NCBI GenBank assembly: GCA_964471945.1
Contig: CAYYIJ010000047.1
Coordinates: forward strand, 1 to 18,226
Direction of reading: 5' to 3'
DNA: 18,226 bases
Source of the DNA: JASEHD01 sp964471945
Lineage (GTDB): Bacteria; Bacteroidota; Ignavibacteria; UBA10030; SZUA-254
Shown here: positions 9,289 through 15,237 of the stretch, piece after piece
How positions within the stretch are numbered: the first letter of the stretch is position 1
Layout of the letters: every line of letters begins with the position of its first letter
The notes under the pieces: model-generated
Database searches by the model: none
The model's input: the letters and a program-made list of their open reading frames with translations, nothing else
Told to the model about the DNA's origin: nothing
Program-made: the position numbers and the translations under genes

Positions 9289-9807
9289 TTATAGTAATCC
9301 CTTCGCAATTAAAATCATATCTAGAATCTCTCGCACTGCACCGCGACCGCCCTCAGTTTTTGTAACGTAATCAACCTCGTTACGGACTTTCTTGATAGCA
9401 TCTTTTGGGGCAATGCTGAGACCAACCTTGCGAAGCAGGGGTAAATCAAATTCATCATCACCGATGAAGCAAACGTCGCGGTAATCGAGTTTGTACTTGG
9501 ACCTAATTTTCTCGAACACGGTTACCTTATCTTCGTTTCCTTGAAATACATCTGTGATTTCCAATCGCTTCGCACGGATAGTTGTTACTTTTGATATCCG
9601 TCCCGATATAATCGCGAACTGCAACCCCTTTTTTCGCGCTCTAAAGATTCCGTAACCATCATGAACATGGAAGCGTTTAAACTCGATACCATCCGACCCA
9701 TAGATAATCGAGCCATCTGTCATAACTCCATCAACGTCCATCACAACCATTCGAATGCGGTTGAGTTTATTCTTCAACCCTGTGGGTGGATTTTGTTTAG
9801 ATGCCAA
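9289..9807 (-). CDS. kdsC: 3-deoxy-D-manno-octulosonate-8-phosphate phosphatase KdsC
   Basis: HAD-superfamily phosphatase of 172 residues, the normal size for KdsC, which removes phosphate from Kdo-8-phosphate to give Kdo. Motif I is DVDGVMTDG with Asp24 as nucleophile and Asp26 as acid/base; motif II is the Ser in AIISGR; the Lys in EDKVTVF is near motif III; motif IV is GDDEFDLPLL. The type C0 HAD (capless) architecture with FKRFHVHDGYGI after motif I is typical of KdsC, which works as a tetramer. The start is TTG at 9807, supported by a good ribosome site and by the absence of a suitable ATG upstream of motif I. The start overlaps kdsA by 11 nt, so translation is probably coupled to the synthase that makes its substrate. 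Confidence 0.94.
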   Translation of the reverse strand: MASKQNPPTGLKNKLNRIRMVVMDVDGVMTDGSIIYGSDGIEFKRFHVHDGYGIFRARKKGLQFAIISGRISKVTTIRAKRLEITDVFQGNEDKVTVFEKIRSKYKLDYRDVCFIGDDEFDLPLLRKVGLSIAPKDAIKKVRNEVDYVTKTEGGRGAVREILDMILIAKGLL

Positions 9808-10624
9808 TTTTTTCCTTCACGATTTTATCAATTGCTATGATTTGTTTTAATAATCCTTCCAATAAATCTAATTTCAATTGACTCGCTGCATCGCTCAACG
9901 CACGCTTTGGATTAGGATGCGTTTCGATGAACAAGCAATCAATTCCGACTGCTGCACCGGCACGTGCAATCGGGAAAATAAATTCTGGCTGCCCGCCTGT
10001 TTCTTTTTTCGCGCTGCCTGGCAATTGCACCGAGTGTGTTACATCCAAAACAACCGGATACCCTAATGCCCGCATGATATGAAGTGAACGCATATCGACA
10101 ACAAGATTATGATACCCAAAAGTTGCGCCACGTTCGGTAAGCATGATTTTTTTATTACCTGTCATCTCGACTTTTATCGCCTGATGTTTAATATCTTCGG
10201 GCGCCATGAACTGACCCTTTTTGATGTTCACAACCTTTCCTGTTCTTCCAGCCGCTTGTAAAAGCTCTGTCTGCCGACAGAGGAAAGCAGGTATCTGAAG
10301 AATATCTGCAACACTCACAGCTAACGATGCCTCAGATTCAGAATGAATATCGGTGAGAATCGGAACACCGAATTCTTTTTTTACACCTTCAATGATTTTT
10401 AAAGATTCATCGATTCCTAAACTTGAAAACGACTTACCGCTTGTCCTGTTCGCTTTTTTATATGAAGATTTGAAAATAAAAGGAACATGAAGCTTCTTGG
10501 CTATCCTTTGAATTCGCTCAGCAGTTCGGAGTGTGATTTCTCGCCCTTCTATCACACATGGTCCAGCGATAAGCACAAACGGCTTACCATCGCCGATTTT
10601 TATATTTCCAATTTCTATAATCAT
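9797..10624 (-). CDS. kdsA: 2-dehydro-3-deoxyphosphooctonate aldolase (Kdo-8-phosphate synthase)
   Basis: Condenses phosphoenolpyruvate with arabinose-5-phosphate to form Kdo-8-phosphate. It has 275 residues, the family length, as a single TIM barrel. Landmarks are AGPCVIEG (20-27), KSSYKKANRTS (52-62), the LTDIHS strand (90-95), PAFLCRQTELL (112-122), KKGQFMAPED (135-144), DVTHSVQLPG (194-203) and IETHPNP (233-239). Cys23, His197, Glu234 and Asp245 occupy the positions of the metal ligands of Aquifex aeolicus KdsA, so this is predicted to be the metal-dependent class rather than the E. coli Asn class. ATG at 10622-10624 is the first gene of the kds/lpt operon; no strong ribosome site is visible. 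A short inverted-repeat element begins 19 nt upstream and may influence expression. Confidence 0.97.
   Translation of the reverse strand: MIIEIGNIKIGDGKPFVLIAGPCVIEGREITLRTAERIQRIAKKLHVPFIFKSSYKKANRTSGKSFSSLGIDESLKIIEGVKKEFGVPILTDIHSESEASLAVSVADILQIPAFLCRQTELLQAAGRTGKVVNIKKGQFMAPEDIKHQAIKVEMTGNKKIMLTERGATFGYHNLVVDMRSLHIMRALGYPVVLDVTHSVQLPGSAKKETGGQPEFIFPIARAGAAVGIDCLFIETHPNPKRALSDAASQLKLDLLEGLLKQIIAIDKIVKEKIGI
9813..9817 (-). promoter_or_regulatory. Shine-Dalgarno site deciding the kdsC TTG start
   Basis: On the minus strand AAGGA lies 5 nt before the TTG start codon of kdsC, inside the last codons of kdsA. This supports a non-ATG start. Confidence 0.6.
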
Positions 10625-10627
10625 TAC

Positions 10628-10645
10628 ACAATCTGTACAATCTGA
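10628..10645. repeat. Tandem 9-mer just upstream of kdsA
   Basis: ACAATCTGT (10628-10636) is followed directly by ACAATCTGA (10637-10645); a related ACATCTG follows at 10647-10653 inside the terminal repeat of the neighbouring element. It lies in the kdsA leader. It could be a binding site, or a result of the element insertion, since its last AATCT is the left copy of the putative target duplication. Confidence 0.5.
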
Positions 10646-10668
10646 GACATCTGAAAAATGAAGTAATA

Positions 10669-10695
10669 GTCATGGTGAGCTTGTCGAACCATGAC
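10669..10695. repeat. Perfect palindrome inside element 1
   Basis: GTCATGGT (10669-10676) and ACCATGAC (10688-10695) are perfect inverted repeats around an 11-nt loop, GAGCTTGTCGA. No T-run follows on either strand, so it is not a canonical intrinsic terminator. Confidence 0.8.
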
Positions 10696-10712
10696 ATTCC
10701 TGCTCAAATTCA

Positions 10713-10750
10713 CGCTTCGACAAGTAAGCCAAAGGCTTACAAGCTCAGCG
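10713..10750. repeat. Second hairpin inside element 1, with interrupted TCGACAAG-CTC motif
   Basis: The inner stem GTAAGCC (10724-10730) pairs with GGCTTAC (10734-10740) around AAA; the outer stem CGCT (10713-10716) pairs with AGCG (10747-10750). The segments between the stems, TCGACAA and AAGCTC, read as the inverse of the loop of the first palindrome, interrupted by a 19-nt segment bounded by ACAAG direct repeats. Confidence 0.75.
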
Positions 10751-10769
10751 GACCTTTTTTGGTTATTTA

Positions 10770-12335
10770 TTACAATTTTTCAGATGGTTCAATCTCTTTA
10801 TTCAAAACTCCTTCTGATTTTGCGATACATGTTGCAACAGCCGCATCACCCGAAGTATTTACAACCGTTCGGCACATATCGAGGAAACGGTCGATTCCGA
10901 GTATTAGGGCAATTCCTTCTTCTGGGATATTCACCGATCTCAAAACGATAATCAACATAATAATTCCAACACCCGGCACTGGCGCCGTACCGATAGATGC
11001 TAACAAAGCTGTTAATAAAATAACTAATTGCTCTGAGAGGTGCAATTCAACACCATATACCTGAGCGATAAATACTGCCGCAACTGCTTGATACATAGAT
11101 GTGCCGTCCATATTAATAGTTGCTCCTAATGGGAGAACGAAACTTGTGATCTTTTTTGGAACGGCTAAATTGACTTCACAAGCTTTCATATTCACGGGTA
11201 ATGTTGCCGCACTCGAGCTTGATGTAAAAGCAATAAGCATGACATCGCGAATTCCTCTGAAAAATTTTATCGGATTCATCCCTGAAAAAAGCTTCACTGC
11301 TGAACCAAGAACTATGAATTGATGGATAGTAAGTCCGATGATGAGCGTGAGAGCATACCAGAATAATGTTTGTAAGATATCGAATCCAAACTCGCTTACT
11401 GTTGCTGCTATTAGTGCAAACACACCTAGAGGCGCCAATTTCATAATTATCTCCACCATGCGAATCATCATATCGCTGAAGCCGTCGAAGAAGCGTATAA
11501 CCGGCTCAGATTTTTCTTTTCTAATCATCGTCAAGGTTATACCGACAATTAAAGCAAAGAAAACGATTTGCAGCATCTCTGCATTTGCCATAGCGGCGAT
11601 TGGATTTGTTGGGACTATGTTCACAATTGTGTTGATGACATTCAACTCAACGCTCTCAGAAATTTTAGCTTGAATGTTAGGGGCGAATTCAACTAACAAT
11701 TTCTCCCTCGCTTCCGTTGATAATTTTTCTCCTGGTTTAATTGTATTTGCAAGTGTCAGTCCAATTGTGATTGCTATTGTGATGAGGCAAAGGTAGAACA
11801 TTATCATCTTAGCGCCAATTTTCCCAACTGTACGGATGTTTCCTAAACTCGATGCACCAACGATTAACGAGGCGAGAACGAGCGGAATAGCGATGAACGT
11901 TAGCAGTCGGATAAAGAGTGTCCCGATTGGTTTGATGTAAAGAGGAATTGATTTAACTTTTTCGATACCTTTAATGTTATGAAACGTCTGGATACTTGAT
12001 TGAATAGTCCCATTATCTGCCCTCCACGACTTTGTAACTTTCATTTCTAAATTTACTTTATCGGTTTTATTAACAGCTTGAAAATAATTAAGAAGTTTAA
12101 GCTGGTCTTCCTTTCCGAAGATACTTTTTACAACCTGAGTCTTGGTATCAAAAAGTTCAATTTTCTCCCATTCTTGGATTGTGATCGAAAGTACCTTTCC
12201 ATTTTCGGAAAAACGAATTGACAATTCATATTTACTAACATTTAACCAGGCACCAAAGATTGCTCCGAATAAAAGCCCAAGAAGAATTTTATTATGCAGC
12301 TTGATGTTCCACAGCCAAGATATTATCGATTTCAT
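10770..12335 (-). CDS. DAACS-family glutamate/aspartate or C4-dicarboxylate:cation symporter
   Basis: Inner-membrane secondary transporter of 521 residues, about 100 longer than GltPh/GltP-type proteins. The extra length is a polar segment at about 34-130 between the first helix (16-33) and the second (PLYIKPIGTLFIRLLTFIAIP). The transport core is intact: the serine-rich hairpin 1 FTSSSSAATLPV, the NMDGTSMYQ motif of helix 7, hairpin 2 with TAPVPGVGIIML, and the helix 8 run DRFLDMCRTVVNTSGDAAVA. The Asp, Arg, Asn and Asp of helix 8 match GltPh residues D394, R397, N401 and D405; the Arg points to an acidic substrate rather than a neutral amino acid. ATG at 12333-12335 has no clear ribosome site. 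The last six codons and the stop lie inside the inverted repeat of element 1. Confidence 0.92.
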   Translation of the reverse strand: MKSIISWLWNIKLHNKILLGLLFGAIFGAWLNVSKYELSIRFSENGKVLSITIQEWEKIELFDTKTQVVKSIFGKEDQLKLLNYFQAVNKTDKVNLEMKVTKSWRADNGTIQSSIQTFHNIKGIEKVKSIPLYIKPIGTLFIRLLTFIAIPLVLASLIVGASSLGNIRTVGKIGAKMIMFYLCLITIAITIGLTLANTIKPGEKLSTEAREKLLVEFAPNIQAKISESVELNVINTIVNIVPTNPIAAMANAEMLQIVFFALIVGITLTMIRKEKSEPVIRFFDGFSDMMIRMVEIIMKLAPLGVFALIAATVSEFGFDILQTLFWYALTLIIGLTIHQFIVLGSAVKLFSGMNPIKFFRGIRDVMLIAFTSSSSAATLPVNMKACEVNLAVPKKITSFVLPLGATINMDGTSMYQAVAAVFIAQVYGVELHLSEQLVILLTALLASIGTAPVPGVGIIMLIIVLRSVNIPEEGIALILGIDRFLDMCRTVVNTSGDAAVATCIAKSEGVLNKEIEPSEKL

Positions 12336-12485
12336 TCAGAATCTCAACATGATTAATTTGATTGGCTAAAAGTACGAAAAAAATGGGTAAGAGGCAAAAG
12401 ATCACCCCAAAGAAGCTATCATTGACCAATTACGTTTTAGGAAGAACTCCACCACGTTACACGGAAATACAAAAATCTCAAGACT

Positions 12486-12500
12486 GGGTTAACATAACCC
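12486..12500. terminator. Small perfect hairpin downstream of the phosphatase gene
   Basis: GGGTTA (12486-12491) and TAACCC (12495-12500) form a 6-bp stem with a 3-nt loop, about 47 nt past the stop of the upstream minus-strand gene. On that strand a T-run appears only about 10 nt after the stem, so it is at best a weak terminator. The rest of 12336-12546 shows nothing recognisable. Confidence 0.3.
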
Positions 12501-12546
12501 GTCATTCTTTGCCAATATCACAATCTTATAACTTTAAATAATGATA

Positions 12547-14190
12547 TTAATCAGATGCCAATAAAATCAATTTCCCTTCTTGCCCCACTTTCAACCAATA
12601 TCCTTTTCCCGGAACAAGTGTGTCAGCTATTGTGTAACTCCCCGAATAGCTAAAAAAATTACTCGCTATTATACCCGGTGGATCACTTGTGATTGAAGAT
12701 ACTAAAACCGGTTTCGACATTGATCCAATTAAGTTCCACCCACCCAATAGATGAACTGTATCCGAATAAATCGGAGATCCTGTAATTGTAACTTGCTGCT
12801 GCGTATTGAATTTTAACCAATAACCTTTTCTCATACCGATCGTATCTACGGCAATATATCCATCTCGATAGATAAAAGCTCTTGTGATCGTATTCGGATA
12901 AAGACTTGTTATATTTGAATCCGAGGAACGAACCGGCAATGAAAGAAGATTCCACCCTTTTTCTATATCGACGCATATTTCACCCGGTGGTCTTATCCCT
13001 GTTCCAGTTAACATAATAGTATCTGATCTCGCAGAAGCATCATGGGAAATAAAAAGTTTGGCATTTAATACCCCAATTTTGTCGGGTGAAAAAGTTATTC
13101 TGAATGTTTTATTGGAATGTGGAGTCACTGTTGCAGCGATTGGGTTTATCGTTATTACTGTATCTGATGCAGTGATATTTGAAATAATCAAAGATACACC
13201 GCCCGAGTTGTAAATTTTGAAGCTGTCAACTTTCGAGGTACTTCTTAAGACATCACCAAAATGAATTGAGTCTGGTTCATTATAGTAAATCGGAGTGAGT
13301 AGTTCACTTATAACTGTTCCAGAAACAAATGGAGATGAGAAATTGAGAATTGCACCAACCGTCGGTGTAATATCTGGAATTTTACGTTGTATGGAAGAAC
13401 TGAATCCTTGTTTGACTGCCGAACCGATTGAAAGCAGCATAATACGTCGGCACCCCCAGCATCCATCACCATGTCCGACGAAGCCGCTGCCAACACCATC
13501 GAGATGACGACCGTGGTCATTCGTTACAATTAATGTGGTTGTGTTTTTGTAATGCGGGTTCGTTTTAAGAAAATCCCAAAGCATTCCCACAATACTGTCA
13601 GCAACAGTTATTGCACGAGTATATGTAGTCCAGTTTCCTGAATGTCCGGCACCATCAACATCAGCAAGATATAGAATAGCAAATCGCGGATGCAAAGTTT
13701 CAAACAATGCTCGCGCATTCTGCCACACTTGCAGATCGTTAGATCCTTGTAATACGTATTTTGGCCAATACAGTGGACCATACTGTGGATGATAACTCGG
13801 GAGCCATGGACCATTGAGATATTTCAATATGTACATCGCATCGGTTGAATCAAGAGCGTGGTCTTTTCGTAGATATTCCCAAACCGTGGGAACGGTTGCA
13901 TATTGTGTACTGAAGCCGTTAATAACAGTGTCGCGTGGTTTTGACCATGAGCCGCACCAAATTGCTGGTATAGCTTGCTTTGTGATCGTAATGCTGTCAT
14001 TTAGAAAAGTTTGAACTATTGATCCTTGTGATGCCAACTGTTTCATTCGTGGAATGTATTGACCACCCGCATCGCCAAGAGTTTCTGAATATCGTGCTCC
14101 GTCTATAATCACAAGAATAACATGCTGTGGAGGCGGCTGGCTGTACGAAATCGTAACGAATAAAAGAAACATCAATATTTTCCGTTTCAT
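12547..14190 (-). CDS. Secreted alkaline-phosphatase-superfamily phosphodiesterase with C-terminal beta modules
   Basis: Exported metallo-hydrolase of 547 residues from ATG at 14188-14190, chosen because AAAAGGG lies 8 nt upstream; an in-frame TTG two codons earlier is too close to that site. A signal peptide spans about 1-18 (KRKILMFLLFVTISYSQ). Residues about 22-305 are the phosphodiesterase/sulfatase fold: Asp30 in IIDGARYSE, Thr70 in ITKQAIPAI at the nucleophile position, Asp179 and His183 in DVDGAGHSG, Asp225/His226 in TNDHGRH, and His240 in GHGDG, so both metal sites look complete. Next comes a domain like ASPM-SPD-2-Hydin or choice-of-anchor D (about 308-402, ending IMLTGTGI). The C-terminus carries two tandem modules, each opening GWNL and closing GYWLK. 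No canonical type IX sorting tail is visible. The substrate is unknown; a nucleotide- or phospholipid-type phosphodiester is possible. Confidence 0.85.
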   Translation of the reverse strand: MKRKILMFLLFVTISYSQPPPQHVILVIIDGARYSETLGDAGGQYIPRMKQLASQGSIVQTFLNDSITITKQAIPAIWCGSWSKPRDTVINGFSTQYATVPTVWEYLRKDHALDSTDAMYILKYLNGPWLPSYHPQYGPLYWPKYVLQGSNDLQVWQNARALFETLHPRFAILYLADVDGAGHSGNWTTYTRAITVADSIVGMLWDFLKTNPHYKNTTTLIVTNDHGRHLDGVGSGFVGHGDGCWGCRRIMLLSIGSAVKQGFSSSIQRKIPDITPTVGAILNFSSPFVSGTVISELLTPIYYNEPDSIHFGDVLRSTSKVDSFKIYNSGGVSLIISNITASDTVITINPIAATVTPHSNKTFRITFSPDKIGVLNAKLFISHDASARSDTIMLTGTGIRPPGEICVDIEKGWNLLSLPVRSSDSNITSLYPNTITRAFIYRDGYIAVDTIGMRKGYWLKFNTQQQVTITGSPIYSDTVHLLGGWNLIGSMSKPVLVSSITSDPPGIIASNFFSYSGSYTIADTLVPGKGYWLKVGQEGKLILLASD

Positions 14191-14198
14191 ATTCAATT

Positions 14199-14205
14199 CC
14201 CTTTT
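14199..14205 (-). promoter_or_regulatory. Shine-Dalgarno site deciding the phosphatase start
   Basis: On the minus strand AAAAGGG is 8 nt before ATG 14190 but only 2 nt before the upstream in-frame TTG at 14196. This favours the ATG. Confidence 0.6.
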
Positions 14206-14253
14206 AGAAATTTACCCTTATGTTAATGTAAGAAATTTTCCTAACATTTATAC

Positions 14254-14282
14254 TTGACATTGTCTTATAAGAAAATTAGATT
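14254..14282 (+). promoter_or_regulatory. Candidate sigma-70-like promoter for the DUF362/polyferredoxin unit
   Basis: A perfect -35 box TTGACA (14254-14259) is followed 17 nt later by TAGATT (14277-14282), which matches four of six positions of TATAAT. Initiation would fall near 14289, giving a leader of about 37 nt. Bacteroidota-type sigma factors prefer other boxes, so the call is tentative. Confidence 0.45.
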
Positions 14283-14290
14283 GTTATAAG
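14264..14290. promoter_or_regulatory. Twin CTTATAAG/GTTATAAG sites flanking the -10 box
   Basis: CTTATAAG (14264-14271, itself a palindrome) and GTTATAAG (14283-14290) are 19 nt apart and bracket the proposed -10 box. Paired sites about two helical turns apart over a promoter could be an operator; an AT-rich coincidence is also possible. Confidence 0.3.
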
Positions 14291-14325
14291 TATTCAATAA
14301 CCAAATATTATCATTTGAGGATTTT

Positions 14326-15237
14326 ATGGACCGTAGAACATTTTTCAAGAAAAGCATCGGGGCTTCAATAACCATGGGAGCATTCCTTGCCGCCGGAAAA
14401 TATGACGAAATATTTGCCGATCAACTACCTTTATATGATCTTGTTGCTATAAAGGGTGGCGAACCAGATATTATGTTCGACAAAGGGATTGAGGTATTAG
14501 GCGGCATGAAAGAATTTATTATGAAAGGCCAAAAAGTTGTCGTGAAGCCAAATATCGGATGGGACGTTGCAACCGAGCGTGCGGCTAATACCCATCCAAA
14601 ATTGGTTTCGCAGATCATCAAACATTGTTATCAAGCTGGTGCTAAAGAAGTTTATGTGGTTGACCACACATGCGATGAATGGCAGAGATGCTACAAGAAC
14701 AGCGGTATCGAGAAAGCCACCAAAGACGCTGGTGGAAAAATGGTCCCAGGCAATAGCGAAAGTTACTATCAAGATGTTACAATCTCGAAGGGAAAATCTC
14801 TAACAAAAGCGAAAGAGCATGAAGTTATCCTGGGTGCAGATGTGTTTATCAATGTTCCTATACTTAAAAGCCATAGCGGTACAACGCTTACAATAGCGAT
14901 GAAGAATTTAATGGGAAATGTTTGGGATCGCAGATACTGGCACCGCAACGATCTCCATCAGTGTATTGCTGATTTTGCAACCTATCGAAAACCTAACCTG
15001 AATATTGTTGATGCTTATTATGTAATGAAAGCAAACGGTCCACGCGGTGTTTCAGTAGAAGATGTTGTTACAATGAAATCACAGTTAATTTCTACCGACA
15101 TCGTTGCTGTTGATGCAGCGGCAACAAAATTGTTTGGGATGAAACCGGAAAATATCGATTACATCCAAATCGCAGCGGACATGAAGATAGGCAGGAAAGA
15201 TTTGGATAAATTAAATATAAGTCGTATCACTGTGTGA
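14326..15237 (+). CDS. Tat-exported DUF362 domain protein
   Basis: Protein of 303 residues. The N-terminus MDRRTFFKKSIGAS followed by a hydrophobic run (residues 12-23) is a twin-arginine signal, so it is probably folded, perhaps with a cofactor, before export. The body is a DUF362 domain: VVVKPNIGWD, the THPKLVSQIIKHCYQAGAKEVYVVD segment (residues about 89-113), ADVFINVPILKSHSGTTLTIAMKNLMGNV (about 181-209) and NIVDAYYVMKANGPRG. DUF362 has no settled biochemical function and is often found next to or fused with ferredoxins. Only four cysteines are present and they are not in ferredoxin spacing, so the iron-sulfur clusters are probably in the next gene, whose GTG start overlaps this stop. ATG is preceded by GAGG at 14317-14320, 5 nt away. 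A candidate promoter lies upstream. Confidence 0.88.
   Translation: MDRRTFFKKSIGASITMGAFLAAGKYDEIFADQLPLYDLVAIKGGEPDIMFDKGIEVLGGMKEFIMKGQKVVVKPNIGWDVATERAANTHPKLVSQIIKHCYQAGAKEVYVVDHTCDEWQRCYKNSGIEKATKDAGGKMVPGNSESYYQDVTISKGKSLTKAKEHEVILGADVFINVPILKSHSGTTLTIAMKNLMGNVWDRRYWHRNDLHQCIADFATYRKPNLNIVDAYYVMKANGPRGVSVEDVVTMKSQLISTDIVAVDAAATKLFGMKPENIDYIQIAADMKIGRKDLDKLNISRITV

Larger units (their letters stand above)
10644..10790. mobile_element. MITE-like inverted-repeat element 1
   Basis: A 147-bp non-coding element. The left end GAGACATCTGAAAAAT (10644-10659) matches the reverse complement of the right end (10775-10790) at 14 of 16 positions, including 12 in a row. It is flanked directly by a 5-bp repeat AATCT at 10639-10643 and 10791-10795, as expected of a target-site duplication. 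The interior holds two hairpins (10669-10695 and 10713-10750). The left-end 16-mer recurs exactly, inverted, at 16985-17000 in element 2. No transposase is encoded, so mobility would need an enzyme supplied elsewhere. The right end overlaps the last codons of the symporter gene. Confidence 0.65.

Noticed and set aside
9282..9308. Extension of kdsD to the in-frame TTG at 9308
   Set aside because: It overlaps kdsC, has no ribosome site, and gives a longer protein than the family norm; ATG 9281 gives 328 residues.
10713..10750. Hairpin as an intrinsic terminator for the symporter
   Set aside because: No T-run follows the stem on the minus strand; the structure is better explained as part of the repeat element.
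10672..11064. Plus-strand reading frame of about 130 codons across element 1 and the symporter 3' end
   Set aside because: It is antisense to the symporter gene, begins in repeat sequence, and its product has no recognisable domain.
14191..14196. TTG start for the phosphatase gene at 14196
   Set aside because: The AAAAGGG site is only 2 nt away from it but 8 nt from the ATG at 14190.
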